64,000 bases of DNA. Origin: Pseudonocardia sp. HH130630-07 (GTDB lineage: Bacteria > Actinomycetota > Actinomycetes > Mycobacteriales > Pseudonocardiaceae). A program made the translations under genes and the position numbers. The DNA is taken from the NCBI RefSeq assembly GCF_001698125.1, contig NZ_CP013854.1, positions 62,001 to 126,000 of the forward strand, given 5' to 3'. This document shows positions 36,905 to 50,856 of this stretch, piece by piece. Position 1 is the first letter of the stretch, and each line of letters starts with the position of its first letter. The notes below the pieces were generated by a model. The model was not told where the DNA came from, did not search any database, and was given only the letters and a program-made list of their open reading frames with translations.

Positions 36905-37858
36905 ATGACCACGACCCGATCGCTGCGGCTGCGCCGCGTCCTCGGCGGCGTCGCCACGCTCGCGACGCTACCCTACGTCACGATGAAGCTGTCCTGGCTC
37001 ACCGGCCACCTGGTGGGGGTCACCGATCCCGCACTCGTCGCCGGCGCCGGGATGCCCGCCATGAACGTCGCCACCGTCCTGCTCGACCTGTGCGTGATCG
37101 CGCTCGCGGTCGCGCTCGCCTCCCGGGCCGCGCTGCGGCTGCCCGCGCTGCCGGTGCTGCTGCCGGCCTGGGTGGCGACCGGTCTGCTCGTCCCGATCGC
37201 CCTGGTGTCGCTGCCCCTGACGCTGGCCGCGCCGCCGGGATCCGGGATCGGGCTGGCGCCGTGGGTGCACCCGATGGTCTACGGCGGGTTCACCGTTCAG
37301 GCGGTGTGCCTGCTCGGCTCGTTCGCCGCCTACGCGCGGGAGCGCTGGTGGGGGCGGGTCACCGGGCCCGGGCCGGTGCCGGTGGCCGCCCGGGGGCTGC
37401 TGCGGGCGCTGTCCGGTGGCGGTGCCGTGACCGGGGTGCTCGCCGCCGGCCTGCACGTGCTCGCCGGGGCGCCGTCCGGCCGGGCGATCGACCTCGTCGC
37501 CACCGGCGTGACCGCGATCCTGGTCCTGACCGGGGTCGCCGGGACGCTGCGCCTCACCGGCGGGCGGTCCGGTCCCGTCGCCGTGCTCGGCGCCTGGACC
37601 GGCAGCGCGGTGGCGTTCGCCGGCGGGCTGTACGGCGTCGTCGTCACGATGGGGGCGACGGCGCTCGGCGGGGCCGGCTCCGCGGCCTGGGGCCTGGCCC
37701 AGGTCAGCAGCCTGCTCTCCGGCTTCGCGCTCGCCGTCGCCGGGCTGCTCGCGCTCGCCGGGTCCCCCTCCGGGTCCGCCGGTCCCGCCGCCGTCCCCGT
37801 CCCGGACCGGACGGGCGTGCGGTGGCCGCACCCGGCACCCGCCCGCACACTGGGGTGA
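36905..37858 (+). CDS. Polytopic membrane protein of unknown function
   Basis: A 317-residue protein with about eight hydrophobic segments, for example TVLLDLCVIALAVALASRAA, LLPAWVATGLLVPIALVSLP, VTGVLAAGLHVLAGAP and VATGVTAILVLTGVAGTLRL. I recognise no conserved domain. The N-terminal LPYVTMKLSWLTG motif is found in membrane proteins of actinobacteria next to two-component systems, but I cannot name the family. ATG at 36905 lies divergently from the kinase gene across a palindrome-containing gap. Its stop overlaps the start of the next gene (TGATG). Confidence 0.7.
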   Translation: MTTTRSLRLRRVLGGVATLATLPYVTMKLSWLTGHLVGVTDPALVAGAGMPAMNVATVLLDLCVIALAVALASRAALRLPALPVLLPAWVATGLLVPIALVSLPLTLAAPPGSGIGLAPWVHPMVYGGFTVQAVCLLGSFAAYARERWWGRVTGPGPVPVAARGLLRALSGGGAVTGVLAAGLHVLAGAPSGRAIDLVATGVTAILVLTGVAGTLRLTGGRSGPVAVLGAWTGSAVAFAGGLYGVVVTMGATALGGAGSAAWGLAQVSSLLSGFALAVAGLLALAGSPSGSAGPAAVPVPDRTGVRWPHPAPARTLG

Positions 37859-38781
37859 TGGCGGACCTCTCCACGCGGCTCCCGGACGCCGTCACCGACC
37901 GGCTCGCGGCCCTGCGGTCGCGGGTCGGTTCGGCCGTGTTCTCCCGGGTGGCGGGCGACGAGGGCTCGGGGCGGCGGGCCCGCGTCCTCGGCGCCGAGGG
38001 CCCGCGCTGGTTCGCCGAGGACGCCCCGATCCGCCGGGTGCACGGCGACGCGTCGATGTTCGTCGGCGGGCTGCGGGCGTTGCTGCTGCAGTCGCTGCAC
38101 CCGCTCGCGATGGCCGGCGTCGCCGGGCACTCCGGGTTCCGCGGCGACCCCTGGGGCCGGTTGCAGCGCACGTCGTACTTCCTCGCCGCCACCACGTTCG
38201 GCCCGGCGGCCGAGGCCGAGCGCGTGATCGCACGGATCCGCCGGGCGCACGCCCCGGTCCGCGGGACGGCCCCGGACGGTCGTCCGTACTCCGCCTCGGA
38301 CCCGCACCTGCTGCGGTGGGTGCACATTGCCGAGATCGACAGCTTCCTCACCGCGCACGACCGTTACGGCAGCGCCCCGCTCGACCCGGCCGGGCGGGAC
38401 GGCTACGTCGCCGACACCGCCCGCGTCGCCCGCGCGCTCGGGGTCCCCGACCCGCCGGAGACCGCCGCGGAACTCACCGCGCAGATCGCGGGCTACCGGC
38501 CCGAGCTGCAGGGGACCCCGGAGGCCCGGGACGCGGCCCGGTTCCTGCTGTGGGAGCCGCCGCTCCCGCTGTCGGCCCGGGTCCCCTACGGCGTGCTCGC
38601 GGCCGCGTCGGTCGGCCTGCTGCCCCGCTGGGCGCGGCTGCCGCTGCGACTGCCCTGGTTCCCGGTCGCCGAGGCGACCGTCGTCCGGGCCGGGGGCCAC
38701 ACCGTGACCGCGGGGATCCGCTGGGTGACCGGTGCCCCACCGGAACCGGCACCGCCGCCGATGCCGCCCGTGCACCCCTGA
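37858..38781 (+). CDS. Oxygenase MpaB family protein (DUF2236)
   Basis: A 307-residue protein of the DUF2236/MpaB-like family, members of which include Lcp latex-clearing and MpaB-type oxygenases. Signature elements are [60 protein letters not shown] and [20 protein letters not shown]; the His residues of the HP and WVHI motifs are candidate haem or metal ligands. The substrate is unknown. It is coupled to the preceding membrane protein (TGATG) and convergent with hisI. Confidence 0.85.
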   Translation: MADLSTRLPDAVTDRLAALRSRVGSAVFSRVAGDEGSGRRARVLGAEGPRWFAEDAPIRRVHGDASMFVGGLRALLLQSLHPLAMAGVAGHSGFRGDPWGRLQRTSYFLAATTFGPAAEAERVIARIRRAHAPVRGTAPDGRPYSASDPHLLRWVHIAEIDSFLTAHDRYGSAPLDPAGRDGYVADTARVARALGVPDPPETAAELTAQIAGYRPELQGTPEARDAARFLLWEPPLPLSARVPYGVLAAASVGLLPRWARLPLRLPWFPVAEATVVRAGGHTVTAGIRWVTGAPPEPAPPPMPPVHP

Positions 38782-38788
38782 GCGCCGG

Positions 38789-39151
38789 TCAGCCCCCGGC
38801 GAGCAGGACGTCGGTGTCGAAGCAGGTCCGGGTCCCCGTGTGGCAGGCCGGGCCCTCCTGGTCGACGACGACGAGCACCGCGTCGCCGTCGCAGTCCAGC
38901 CGGACCTCGTGCACGTGCTGGACGTGCCCGGAGGTGTCGCCCTTGACCCAGTACTCCTGCCGCGAGCGCGACCAGTAGGTGCCGCGGCCGGTCGTCAGGG
39001 TGCGGTGCAGCGCCTCGTCGTCCATCCAGCCGACCATCAGCACCTCCCCGGCGCGGGACTGCACGACCGCGCAGACCAGCCCGTCGGCGTCGCGCTTGAG
39101 CCGGGCCGCGATCGCCGGGTCCAGCTGCGAGTCCTGCACGCGCACCGTCAT
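38789..39151 (-). CDS. hisI: Phosphoribosyl-AMP cyclohydrolase
   Basis: Opens the adenine ring of phosphoribosyl-AMP, the third histidine step. The 120-residue monofunctional enzyme has [60 protein letters not shown], and the zinc-binding [20 protein letters not shown] with a following Cys. Length is normal. ATG overlaps the hisF stop (ATGA). It is the last gene of the hisH-priA-hisF-hisI group. hisE and hisG are not in the window. Confidence 0.95.
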   Translation of the reverse strand: MTVRVQDSQLDPAIAARLKRDADGLVCAVVQSRAGEVLMVGWMDDEALHRTLTTGRGTYWSRSRQEYWVKGDTSGHVQHVHEVRLDCDGDAVLVVVDQEGPACHTGTRTCFDTDVLLAGG

Positions 39152-39921
39152 CGGACCTCCACCCCCGCGGCCCGCATCGCGTCCTTCACCTCGCCGATCC
39201 TCAGCTGTCCGAAGTGGAACACGCTGGCCGCCAGCACCGCGTCCGCGCCGGCCCGTACCGCCGGGGTGAAGTGCTCCACCGCGCCCGCACCGCCCGAGGC
39301 GATCACCGGCACGTCGACCACCTTGCGCACCGCGGACAGCATCTCCAGGTCGAAACCGGCCCGGGTGCCGTCGGCGTCCATCGAGTTCAGCAGGATCTCC
39401 CCGACGCCGAGCTCCTGTCCGCGCTCGGCCCACTCGACGGCGTCGACCCCGGCGGAGCGGCGCCCGCCGTGCGTGGTCACCTCGTAGCCGGACGGCTGCG
39501 GCGCCTCGCCGCCGGGCACCCGGCGGGCGTCGACCGACAGCACGATGCACTGCGAGCCGAACCGCCGCGACATCTCGTGCAGCAGCTCCGGCCGGGCGAT
39601 CGCGGCGGTGTTGACGCTGACCTTGTCGGCTCCGGCGCGGAGCATCCGGTCGACGTCCTCGCAGGTGCGGATGCCGCCGCCGACGGTGAGCGGGATGAAC
39701 ACCTGCTCGGCCGTGCGCCGGACGACGTCGATCATCGTCCCGCGCTCCGCCGAGGAGGCGGTGACGTCGAGGAAGGTCAGCTCGTCGGCGCCCTCGGCGT
39801 CGTAGACGCGGGCCATCTCGACCGGGTCGCCGGCGTCGCGCAGCTCCCGGAAGTTGACGCCCTTGACCACCCGGCCGGCGTCGACGTCGAGGCAGGGGAT
39901 CACCCGGACGGCGACGCCCAT
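39148..39921 (-). CDS. hisF: Imidazole glycerol phosphate synthase, cyclase subunit
   Basis: With HisH it makes imidazole glycerol phosphate and AICAR. The 257-residue barrel shows [20 protein letters not shown] (catalytic Asp near residue 13), [49 protein letters not shown] with the second catalytic Asp, and [13 protein letters not shown]. Its ATG overlaps the priA stop by one base. Confidence 0.96.
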   Translation of the reverse strand: MGVAVRVIPCLDVDAGRVVKGVNFRELRDAGDPVEMARVYDAEGADELTFLDVTASSAERGTMIDVVRRTAEQVFIPLTVGGGIRTCEDVDRMLRAGADKVSVNTAAIARPELLHEMSRRFGSQCIVLSVDARRVPGGEAPQPSGYEVTTHGGRRSAGVDAVEWAERGQELGVGEILLNSMDADGTRAGFDLEMLSAVRKVVDVPVIASGGAGAVEHFTPAVRAGADAVLAASVFHFGQLRIGEVKDAMRAAGVEVR

Positions 39922-40670
39922 CAGGCGCTCACCGCCCGGACCGCCGCGAGCGCCTCCGGCAGCGTGAACCGGCCGGCGTAGAGCGCCTTGCCGACGATCG
40001 AGCCCTCGATGCCGACGCCGGTGGCGGCGACTTCGGCGAGCCGGACCAGGTCGGCCACCTCGGAGATCCCGCCCGAGGCGACGACCGGTGCCGTCGTCGC
40101 GGTCGCGACCTCGGTCAGCAGCTCGACGTTGGGCCCCTGCAGCGTGCCGTCCTTCGAGACGTCGGTGACGACGTAGCGGGCGGCGCCGTCGCGGTCGAGC
40201 CGCTCCAGCACCTCCCAGAGGTCCCCGCCGTCGGAGGTCCAGCCGCGGCCGGCCACCCGGCGCCGACCGTCGATCATCTTGACGTCGAGCCCGATGGCGA
40301 CCCGGTCACCGTGCTCGGCGAGGACGCGCCGGCACCAGTCGGGCCGTTCCAGGGCCGCGGTGCCCAGGTTCAGCCGGGCCGCGCCGGTGGACAGCGCCCG
40401 CTGCAGGGACTCGTCGTCGCGGATGCCGCCGGACAGCTCCACCGCGATGTCGAGCTTCCCGACGACCTCGGCCAGCAGCTCGGCGTTCGAGCCGCGCCCG
40501 AACGCGGCGTCCAGGTCGACCAGGTGCACCCACTCGGCGCCGCCGTGCTGCCAGGTCAGCGCGGCGTCGAGGGGCGATCCGTATCCCGTCTCGGTCCCGG
40601 CCTCGCCCTGCACCAGCCGGACGGCCTGGCCGTCGACGACGTCCACCGCGGGAAGCAACGTGAAGCTCAC
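39921..40670 (-). CDS. priA: PriA: bifunctional HisA/TrpF isomerase
   Basis: In actinobacteria PriA isomerises both ProFAR (histidine) and phosphoribosyl anthranilate (tryptophan). The 249-residue barrel has [20 protein letters not shown] (catalytic Asp near residue 9-11), [60 protein letters not shown] (second Asp) and [13 protein letters not shown]. The dual function is inferred from the lineage and the lack of any trpF in the neighbourhood; sequence alone does not prove it. GTG start at 40670, 59 bp after hisH. Confidence 0.93.
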   Translation of the reverse strand: MSFTLLPAVDVVDGQAVRLVQGEAGTETGYGSPLDAALTWQHGGAEWVHLVDLDAAFGRGSNAELLAEVVGKLDIAVELSGGIRDDESLQRALSTGAARLNLGTAALERPDWCRRVLAEHGDRVAIGLDVKMIDGRRRVAGRGWTSDGGDLWEVLERLDRDGAARYVVTDVSKDGTLQGPNVELLTEVATATTAPVVASGGISEVADLVRLAEVAATGVGIEGSIVGKALYAGRFTLPEALAAVRAVSA

Positions 40671-40729
40671 CGCGCCAGGGTATCGGCGCCGCCCGCCACC
40701 CCCGGTGGCGGCCGACGAGCGGGAGCGGG

Positions 40730-41362
40730 TCAGGCGACCGAGGCGAGCCAGTTCTCCAGGACCGCGGCCCCCGCGTCACCGGACTTCTCCGGGTGGAACT
40801 GGGTCGCCGCGAGCGGCCCGTTCTCGACGGCGGCGACCACGTCCTCCCCGTGCCGGGTCCAGGTGACCTTCGGCGGGGCGATGGCGTGCGACTCATGCAG
40901 CTCCCAGCGGCGCACACCGAAGGAGTGCACGAAGTAGAACCGCGTGTCCGCGGCGAGCCCGGCGAACAGCGTGCTCCCGTCGGGCACCGAGACGGTGTTC
41001 CAGCCCATGTGCGGCAGGACGTCGGCCCGGATCCGCTCCACGGTCCCGGGCCACTCGCCGCAGCCCGCGGTGTCCTCGCCGAACTCGACACCCCGGTCGA
41101 ACAGCACCTGCATCCCGACGCAGATGCCGAGCACCGGGCGCCCACCGGCCAGGCGACGGCCGATGATCTGCGGTCCGCGGACCCCGTGCAGGCCGGCCAT
41201 GCAGGCCGCGAACGCACCGACACCGGGGACGACGAGCCCGTCGGCCTCGACCGCGGCGTCGAAGTCCGACGTGACGGTGACGTCCGCCCCGACGCGTTCC
41301 AGTGCCCGCTCGGCGGAGCGGAGGTTCCCCGAGCCGTAGTCGAGGACGACGATCCGTGTCAC
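40730..41362 (-). CDS. hisH: Imidazole glycerol phosphate synthase, glutaminase subunit
   Basis: A class I glutamine amidotransferase that feeds ammonia to HisF. The 210-residue protein has [20 protein letters not shown], the oxyanion VPGVGAF motif, the catalytic Cys in [20 protein letters not shown], and the His/Glu pair in [14 protein letters not shown]. Its GTG start is one base after the stop of the ABC permease gene, so hisH is now the third gene of the ABC operon rather than following hisB directly. Confidence 0.95.
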   Translation of the reverse strand: MTRIVVLDYGSGNLRSAERALERVGADVTVTSDFDAAVEADGLVVPGVGAFAACMAGLHGVRGPQIIGRRLAGGRPVLGICVGMQVLFDRGVEFGEDTAGCGEWPGTVERIRADVLPHMGWNTVSVPDGSTLFAGLAADTRFYFVHSFGVRRWELHESHAIAPPKVTWTRHGEDVVAAVENGPLAATQFHPEKSGDAGAAVLENWLASVA

Positions 41363-41363
41363 G

Positions 41364-43706
41364 TCACCAGCGTAGTCTCCACCGCGATCCGGTCCGGAGA
41401 CGGACGGGCCGGGGCCCGGACCGCCCGGTGGCGAGCGCGGCGGAGAGCATCGCGACCAGCAGGCACACGCCCACGGCGGCTCCCGTCGCGACCGGGTCGG
41501 GCACCGGTGGCACCGGCCGGCCGGTCGCCCGAGCCAGCCCGGACGCGACCGCGACCAGTGGCGGGACCGTCACCGCGATCCCGAGCACCGTGCCGGCCAG
41601 CGTGGCGGCCGCGGCCTCCACCGTGCCCAGCAGCACCCGCCGGCGCCGGGTCGCGCCGACCGCGGCGAGCACCGCGTCCCCGGCCCGCCGGGACCGGACC
41701 GACGAGACGATCCCGTTCGCGATCGCGAGGCCGCCGTACCCGGCCGACACCGCGACGAGCAGCGCGGCCAGCGCACCGGACAGCCGGGCGTCGACGGCGT
41801 ACTCGGCCAGGGCGTAGGCCCGCGCGTCCCGCACGACGACGCCGGGCGGCGGCTCCGGCGGCACGGCGCCGGCCGGCAGGAACGCGGTGTCGGTCAGCGC
41901 CCCCGGATCGTGGCTGCGGACGTCGGCCCGGGCGAGGGCGACGTCGCCGCGCCGCTCGTCGGGCGGGAGCACCCGGGCCACGGCCAGCTCGACGGTCTCG
42001 CCGTCGGGGAACCGGGCCGGCAGCGTGTCGCCGCCGCGCAGGCCGAGCCCGGCGGCGACCGGCCCGGACAGCACCACCGTGCCGGGCCGCACCAGCCCGG
42101 CGTCGCCGGTACCGACCGCGTCGAGCGCCGTCGGTCCGGACGGCCCCGGCACGACCAGCACGGTCGGCAGCGGCAGCCGGGCACCGGGCACGTCGAGGGC
42201 CCGGGCCGCCGTGTCGGGCAGGCCGGGAGCGCCGTCCTGCTCGACGGCGACGGAACCGGCCAGCACCGCGGTGCGCTCGGCCGGGTAGGCGACGGCCGTC
42301 GTCGCGACGAGCCCGCCGATCAGCACCGCGAACCCGACGGCGACGATCGTCGGTGCCGCCACCGCGGCGGCCCGGCCGGGAGCGGCGGCCAGCTCGGCCC
42401 GGACCAGGGTCACCGTGGGGCTGCGCAGTACCGGGCCGGGCCCGGCCGGACCCCGGCGCGCCCCGAGCAGCCCGATCAGCACCGGGGCCAGCAGCGCGGC
42501 CGCGACGACCAGCAGCGATCCGGTGAGCAACGCCAGACCGACCCGCCCGTCGCCGACGGCACCCGCGGTCAGGACCGCCGTCGCCGCCCCGAGCACGGCC
42601 GTCAGCACGCCCGCGACCGTCCGCGGCCGCCCCGGGCCCGCCGCGTCCGTCCGCCCGACGACGACGACGTCGAGCGCCACCGCCCGTGCCGCCCGCCGGG
42701 ACGCCGCGGTCCCGCCCGCGACGGCGAGCAGCACCCCGGCCACCGACGCGATCGCGAGCGGGCCGGGCTCGGCCGTCACCACCGCCGGCCGGGCGGCCTC
42801 CGCGACGACGAGCGCACGGTGGAGCACCGGGGCCAGCGCGGTGGCGAGCACCGCACCGAGCACCGCACCGACGAGGCCGGTCAGCACCGCCTCACCGAGC
42901 ACGATCCGGCGGACCTGCCCCGGGGTGGCCCCGACGGCGCGCAGCAGCCCCAGCTCACGGCGCCGCCCGGCGACCGCGGTGGACAGCGCCGCGGAGACGA
43001 CCACCACCGTCGTCACACCGGTGAGCAGCCCCAGCGCGGCGAGCAGCTGGTCGCCGCGGAACCGGATCCGGGAGTCCTGCACCGGCTCGACGGACCCGCG
43101 CGCGTCACCGGTGAGGACCGTCGTGTCCGGCGGCGGAGCCGGGACCGGGCCGAGCACGCCGATCGCACGCACCCCCGGTGCCCCGGTCGTCCCGGTGACC
43201 CGGACCTCCCGGACGGCGTCGGCGAACAGCACCGGCAGCACCCCGCCCGGCGCTACGCCGAGATCCGCACCGACGACGGCCTCCCCCGCACGCGTCGGCG
43301 CCGTGCCGGAACCGATCGTGTGGCCCCCGAGGACGAGGCTCGCGACGCCGTGCCCGTTCTCCCGGTCCTCCGGGTCCCCCACCGGCCGCCCGCCGGGCAG
43401 TGGCACCGCCGGGAACGAGCGGTCGGGGACCGCGACCGTGCCGGGCGTCGCCGACAGGCGCGCGGCGAGCGCGTCGGCGGCCGCCGCCGTCCACGGGACC
43501 CGGCCGTCGCCGCGCGGGGTCTGCGACACCGCCACCTCCGGCCCAACGACGAGCGCCGAGGTCGCGGCGAACCGTTCCTGCACCGGTGGCCGGGCGGCCG
43601 ACGCCGTCAGCAGCACCGCGCCCAGCAAACCCACCCCGGTCGCGACGGCCAGCACCGTGGCCAGCATCTCCCGCCACCGGGTGACCAGGTTCGACGCGGC
43701 GATCAC
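41364..43706 (-). CDS. ABC transporter permease, FtsX/MacB type
   Basis: A 780-residue permease with two FtsX-like domains. Hydrophobic segments occur near the N-terminus ([20 protein letters not shown]), in the first FtsX block ([39 protein letters not shown]), centrally ([19 protein letters not shown]) and in the C-terminal block ([20 protein letters not shown]). The [20 protein letters not shown] motif is the cytosolic coupling region. GTG start overlaps the ATPase stop (GTGA). The system resembles antimicrobial-peptide exporters controlled by adjacent two-component systems. Confidence 0.88.
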   Translation of the reverse strand: MIAASNLVTRWREMLATVLAVATGVGLLGAVLLTASAARPPVQERFAATSALVVGPEVAVSQTPRGDGRVPWTAAAADALAARLSATPGTVAVPDRSFPAVPLPGGRPVGDPEDRENGHGVASLVLGGHTIGSGTAPTRAGEAVVGADLGVAPGGVLPVLFADAVREVRVTGTTGAPGVRAIGVLGPVPAPPPDTTVLTGDARGSVEPVQDSRIRFRGDQLLAALGLLTGVTTVVVVSAALSTAVAGRRRELGLLRAVGATPGQVRRIVLGEAVLTGLVGAVLGAVLATALAPVLHRALVVAEAARPAVVTAEPGPLAIASVAGVLLAVAGGTAASRRAARAVALDVVVVGRTDAAGPGRPRTVAGVLTAVLGAATAVLTAGAVGDGRVGLALLTGSLLVVAAALLAPVLIGLLGARRGPAGPGPVLRSPTVTLVRAELAAAPGRAAAVAAPTIVAVGFAVLIGGLVATTAVAYPAERTAVLAGSVAVEQDGAPGLPDTAARALDVPGARLPLPTVLVVPGPSGPTALDAVGTGDAGLVRPGTVVLSGPVAAGLGLRGGDTLPARFPDGETVELAVARVLPPDERRGDVALARADVRSHDPGALTDTAFLPAGAVPPEPPPGVVVRDARAYALAEYAVDARLSGALAALLVAVSAGYGGLAIANGIVSSVRSRRAGDAVLAAVGATRRRRVLLGTVEAAAATLAGTVLGIAVTVPPLVAVASGLARATGRPVPPVPDPVATGAAVGVCLLVAMLSAALATGRSGPRPVRLRTGSRWRLRW

Positions 43707-44515
43707 CGGTGACCACGCCCGACCGACTCCGACTCCGGCTCCGGTCCCGGCGCCGGTTCCGGTTCCGGTTCCGCGACGAGCCGGTTGCCGATCTCTGCGG
43801 CGCGTGCGGCGGTACCCGGGGCGCCGGGGACCGCGAACCGTTCCCGCACCCGTCCGTCGGCCAGGACGACCACCTCGTCCGCCCAGGCTGCCGCGACCGG
43901 GTCGTGGGTGACCATCAGCGTCGCCGCGGCGGCCGGGCCGTCGGTGCACCGGCGCAGCAGCGCGAGCACCCTCGCCGACGCGGCCGAGTCGAGCGCGCCG
44001 GTCGGCTCGTCGGCGAACACCACCCCCGGCCGGCCGAGCAGCGCCCGGGCGATCGCGACCCGCTGGCACTGCCCGCCGGACAGCTGCGCCGGCCGGTGCC
44101 CCGCCCGGTCCGCCAGTCCGACCTCGGCCAGCGCCGCGGCGACCGCGGAGGCCGGGATCCGGTGCCGGGCCAGCCGTCCGGGCAGCGCCACGTTCTGCGC
44201 CGCCGTCAGTGACGCGACCAGGTTGGAATCCTGGAACACGAACCCGATCCGGTCCCGGCGCAGCAGCGTGCGCCGCCGTTCGGACAGCGGGGCGAGGTCG
44301 GTGCCGTCGAGCACGACCCGGCCCGACGTCGGGGTGTCCAGACCCGCGGCGCAGTGCAGCAGGGTCGACTTCCCGGACCCGGACGGCCCCATCACCGCGG
44401 TGAAGGTGCCGCGCCGCAGTGTCAGGTCGACGCCGTCGAGCGCGGCGACGGCGGGACCGCGGTCCCGCCGGTGGACCCGGCGCAGGTCACGCAGTTGCAG
44501 GGGTGGAGTGCTCAT
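43703..44515 (-). CDS. ABC transporter ATP-binding protein
   Basis: A 270-residue LolD/MacB-type ATPase. Walker A is VMGPSGSGKST, Q-loop region FVFQDSNLVASLTAAQNVAL, signature QLSGGQCQRVAIARALLG, Walker B VVFADEPTGALDS and H-loop LMVTHDP. The tail is Glu/Pro-rich (EPEPEPAPGPEPESES). It pairs with the overlapping permease. ATG at 44515 was chosen; an in-frame GTG at 44530 would add five residues. The gene is divergent from a sensor kinase, with about 110 bp between the starts. Confidence 0.93.
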   Translation of the reverse strand: MSTPPLQLRDLRRVHRRDRGPAVAALDGVDLTLRRGTFTAVMGPSGSGKSTLLHCAAGLDTPTSGRVVLDGTDLAPLSERRRTLLRRDRIGFVFQDSNLVASLTAAQNVALPGRLARHRIPASAVAAALAEVGLADRAGHRPAQLSGGQCQRVAIARALLGRPGVVFADEPTGALDSAASARVLALLRRCTDGPAAAATLMVTHDPVAAAWADEVVVLADGRVRERFAVPGAPGTAARAAEIGNRLVAEPEPEPAPGPEPESESVGRGHR

Positions 44516-44572
44516 GGCCCGATCCGACACCGGCGCCCCGGTGCGGCGCGGTCACCCACGGGGGACGTCCGG

Positions 44573-44590
44573 GGTAGCCCTGGCACTACC
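44573..44590. promoter_or_regulatory. Candidate regulator-binding inverted repeat between the ABC and TCS genes
   Basis: GGTAG and CTACC arms are separated by 8 bp in the divergent gap, giving GGTAGCCCTGGCACTACC. A TACCGT element at 44612-44617 could be the -10 for the kinase gene, placing its transcript start near the GTG at 44625 (leaderless). The response regulator encoded downstream is the natural candidate to bind here. Confidence 0.4.
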
Positions 44591-44624
44591 GCGGAGCCGC
44601 GCGCGATCTCCTACCGTTCGTCGG

Positions 44625-45818
44625 GTGCGGATCGCGACGGCCTGGCAGGCCATGGACCAGCGGCCGCTGCGGTTCCTGCTGACCGGCTGGCCGTGGCGGT
44701 CGCTGGCGTACCTGGTGACCGGGGCCGCGCTCGGCATCGTCCTGGTGCTCCTCCTCGCCATCCCGGCGTTCGGGCTCGCGGCCGGTGGGGTGCCGCTCGC
44801 CGTCGTCTCGGGGCTGGCCCTGGCCGGCGCGCTGGTCGTGACCGGACCACCGCTGGCGGGGCTGGAACGCGCCCGGCTGCGCCTGGTGGACGACGCCCCG
44901 CTGCCGGTGCCGCTGCGGCCCGCGGGCTCGCGGTGGCGGGCCCCCTCGACGTGGCGGGAGGTGGGCTTCGCCGCGCTCGCCGCGACCGGCCTCGCCGGGC
45001 TCGACGCGAGCGTCCTGGGGCTGTCGCTCGTCCTCCCGGTGGAGATGTTCCGCTCGGCCGCCGCGGAGACGGAGGTGTGGCCGTTGTCGATCGCCGGAGT
45101 GGTGCTCCTGGCGGCGGCACCGTGGACGGTGACCGCGTGGGCGGGAGCCCGGGCGGCGCTCACCCGCACCGTGCTCGGGCCGCGGGGCACCGAGCTCGCC
45201 CACGGGCTCACCGACGTCCAGTCCCGGCGGCTGGTCAGCGCGTTCGAGTCCGAGCGGTCCCGGATCGAGCGGGACCTGCACGACGGCGCGCAGCAGCGGC
45301 TCGTCGCGCTCGGCGTGACCCTGGGGCTGATCCGGATGGACCTCGGCGACGATCCCGCCGCCACCCGGCTCGACGAGGCCCGCGACCAGCTCGGCGTCGC
45401 ACTCACCGAGCTGCGGGACCTCGTGCGCGGTCTCGACCCGTCGATGCTCGCCGACCACGGGCTCGCCGCGGCGGTCGCCGATCAGGCGGCGCGCTGCCCC
45501 GTCCCGGTGGAGGTCGACCTGCAGCTGCCGGACCGGCTCCCGCCGCAGGTGGCGACGACCGCCTACTTCGTGCTGACCGAGGCGTTGACGAACACGGTCC
45601 GGCACAGCGGTGCCGGCGCGGCGTCGGTGACCGGTCGCCACCACGCCGACCAGGTCGTGCTGGAGGTCCGCGACGACGGCCGCGGCGGCGCCGACCCGGC
45701 CGGCGGTTCCGGGCTGGCCGGGCTCGCCGAGCGGGTCGCGCTGGCCGGTGGCCGGGTCCGGCTGTCGAGCCCGGTGGGCGGACCTACGCTGCTGCGGGTG
45801 GAGCTGCCGTGCGTGTGA
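44625..45818 (+). CDS. Sensor histidine kinase (second NarL-type system)
   Basis: A 397-residue HisKA_3 kinase. It has four hydrophobic segments in the first 180 residues (SLAYLVTGAALGIVLVLLLA, FGLAAGGVPLAVVSGLALAG, FAALAATGLAGLDASVLGLS, SIAGVVLLAAAPWTVTAW), a region resembling the putative sensor domain common in actinobacterial NarL-type kinases. The phospho-accepting His219 lies in RSRIERDLHDGAQQRLVALG. N and G boxes are FVLTEALTNTVRHSGAGAAS and GSGLAGLAERVALAGGRVRL. It overlaps the response regulator gene by 10 bp. An ATG at 44652 is an alternative start. Confidence 0.9.
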   Translation: MRIATAWQAMDQRPLRFLLTGWPWRSLAYLVTGAALGIVLVLLLAIPAFGLAAGGVPLAVVSGLALAGALVVTGPPLAGLERARLRLVDDAPLPVPLRPAGSRWRAPSTWREVGFAALAATGLAGLDASVLGLSLVLPVEMFRSAAAETEVWPLSIAGVVLLAAAPWTVTAWAGARAALTRTVLGPRGTELAHGLTDVQSRRLVSAFESERSRIERDLHDGAQQRLVALGVTLGLIRMDLGDDPAATRLDEARDQLGVALTELRDLVRGLDPSMLADHGLAAAVADQAARCPVPVEVDLQLPDRLPPQVATTAYFVLTEALTNTVRHSGAGAASVTGRHHADQVVLEVRDDGRGGADPAGGSGLAGLAERVALAGGRVRLSSPVGGPTLLRVELPCV

Positions 45819-46467
45819 TCGTCGCCGAGGACTCCGTCCTCATGCGGGAGGGCCTCGTCGGGCTGCTGGAACGGTTCTCGCACACCGTGCTCGCCGCGGT
45901 CGGGGACGCTCCGGCGCTGGTCGGGGCCGTGCGCCGGGAGCGGCCGGACCTGGTGCTGACCGACGTCCGGATGCCGCCGGGTGGCGCCGGGGCGGGGGGA
46001 ACCGACAGTGGGCTGCGGGCCGCGGTCGAGCTGCGCCACGCCGATCCGGCGCTGCCGGTGCTCGTGCTGTCCCAGTACGTCGAGCCCGTCGCGGCGGAGG
46101 CGCTGCTCGACACCGGCGACGGGGCTGGAGTCGGCTACCTCCTCAAGGACCGGGTCGCCGACGTGCACGGATTCGCCGCGGCGGCGGAGCGCGTGGTCGC
46201 CGGGGGCACTGTCCTGGACCCGGAGGTGGTGCAGCGGCTGGTGCGGCGGCGCCGCGACCCCGTCGCCCGGCTGTCCCCGCGGGAGCGGGAGGTCCTCGGC
46301 CTGATGGCCCAGGGCCGGTCGAACGGCGAGATCGCCGCGGCGCTGGTGCTGTCCGACGCCGCCGTCAACAAGCACGTCCGGGCCGTGTTCACGAAGCTGG
46401 ACCTGCCGGCCGAGACCGCGGGGCACCGGCGGGTGCTCGCGGTACTGGCCTGGCTGCGGTCGGGTGC

Positions 46468-46471
<4 letters not shown>
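45809..46471 (+). CDS. LuxR/NarL-type response regulator (second system)
   Basis: A 220-residue regulator. The receiver has [20 protein letters not shown], phospho-acceptor Asp52 in [12 protein letters not shown], and the Lys of [14 protein letters not shown]. The LuxR helix-turn-helix is [20 protein letters not shown] then [20 protein letters not shown]. It starts at GTG 45809 within the end of the kinase gene. It ends tail to tail with hisB, sharing the palindromic CTAG as the two stop codons. It probably controls the adjacent ABC transporter operon. Confidence 0.93.
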
Positions 46472-49525
<3,054 letters not shown>

Positions 49526-49614
49526 GGTCCCCAGGGTACGGCCGGGGTCCGACAACCCCGCCGCCGATCCCGGGGTCACCGTCGCTGTCGGTGGGCCGTG
49601 GCACGCTCCGCCGT

Positions 49615-50856
49615 GTGACCCGCCACGTGAGCGACGCCGAGCGCCGGTACCGGCTGACACTCCGGCACCGGCTCGTGCCGTCCACCCGCACCGACGACGT
49701 CGTGGCGATCGCCGACGACCTGGTGGCGCTGCACTCGACGGACCCGGTCACCGTCTACCTGTCCGCCGCCGCCCGGATGGTTCACCCGCGGACCGGGGCG
49801 GTCGACGAGGCGCTCTACACCGACCGCACGCTGCTGCGCCACCACGCGATGCGCCGCACCCTGTGGGTGTTCGGCCGCCGGCACGCCGCGCTCGCCCACC
49901 ACGGCGCGACCCGCGGCGTCGCCGCGGTGCAGCTCCGCGACCTGATGCGCCAGCTCGCCGCCGCCGGGGTGGCCGATCCACCCGGCTGGTACGCCGGAGC
50001 GGCCCGTGAGGTGCTGGGGCTGCTCGCCGAGCGGGGCCCGACCACGGCCCGCGAGGTCGGTACCGCGCTACCGCACATCGCCGGGCTGCGGGTCCCGATC
50101 CAGGGCGGCGAGCATCCGGCGCACACCCGGGTGCTGCTGGTGCTCGGCTTCGAGGGCCGGGTGCTGCGGGCGCGGCCGACCGGGACCTGGATCAACGGCC
50201 AGTACCGGTGGGCCGCCGCGGAACGCTGGCTCGGCGGCGGGGGTGGTGCCCCCGGCGACCTCGGCGGGCCCGCCGATCCCCGGGCCGCCGCGGCCGGGCT
50301 CGCCCGTGCCTACCTGCGCGCCTTCGGGCCGGTGACCCGTGAGGACCTGCGCTGGTGGGCCGGCTGGACGGTGGCCACGACCCGGGCCGCGCTCGCCGAC
50401 ACCGGGGCCGTCGAGGTCACCCTCGACGACGGCGGCACCGGCCACCTCCTTCCCGGCGACCTGGACCCGGTGCCGGACCCGGGCCCGTCGGTGGCGCTGC
50501 TGCCCGGCCTGGACCCGACGACGATGGGCTGGAAGGTCCGCCACCACCACCTCGATCCCGGCGCGGCGGCCCGGCTGTTCGACCGCAACGGCAACGGCGG
50601 CCCGGCGATCTGGGTGGACGGCCGGAGCGTCGGGTCCTGGGTGCAGCGACCGGACGGCGCGATCGCGACCCGGCTGTTCACCGACGTCGGGCGGGAGGCC
50701 GGCCAGGCCGTGGCGGAGGCCGCCGAGCGGCACCGGCTGCTGCTCGGCGACGTCCGGTTCTCGGTCCGCTATCCGGCCCCCGTCCAGCGCGAACTGCTGG
50801 ACGCACCGCTCACACCGGGTCCGGCTGCAGGTCCAGCCCCAGGTCCAGCGCGGTGA
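49615..50856 (+). CDS. Winged-helix DNA-binding domain protein (HTH_42 / YcaQ-like)
   Basis: A 413-residue protein of the winged helix DNA-binding (DUF1006/HTH_42) family, related to AlkZ and YcaQ DNA glycosylases that repair crosslinks. Typical stretches are [59 protein letters not shown] and [20 protein letters not shown]. Glycosylase activity cannot be confirmed because I cannot place the QxQ/QxD catalytic motif with certainty. It starts with GTG at 49615. Its last 47 bp overlap the end of nadC on the other strand. Confidence 0.82.
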   Translation: MTRHVSDAERRYRLTLRHRLVPSTRTDDVVAIADDLVALHSTDPVTVYLSAAARMVHPRTGAVDEALYTDRTLLRHHAMRRTLWVFGRRHAALAHHGATRGVAAVQLRDLMRQLAAAGVADPPGWYAGAAREVLGLLAERGPTTAREVGTALPHIAGLRVPIQGGEHPAHTRVLLVLGFEGRVLRARPTGTWINGQYRWAAAERWLGGGGGAPGDLGGPADPRAAAAGLARAYLRAFGPVTREDLRWWAGWTVATTRAALADTGAVEVTLDDGGTGHLLPGDLDPVPDPGPSVALLPGLDPTTMGWKVRHHHLDPGAAARLFDRNGNGGPAIWVDGRSVGSWVQRPDGAIATRLFTDVGREAGQAVAEAAERHRLLLGDVRFSVRYPAPVQRELLDAPLTPGPAAGPAPGPAR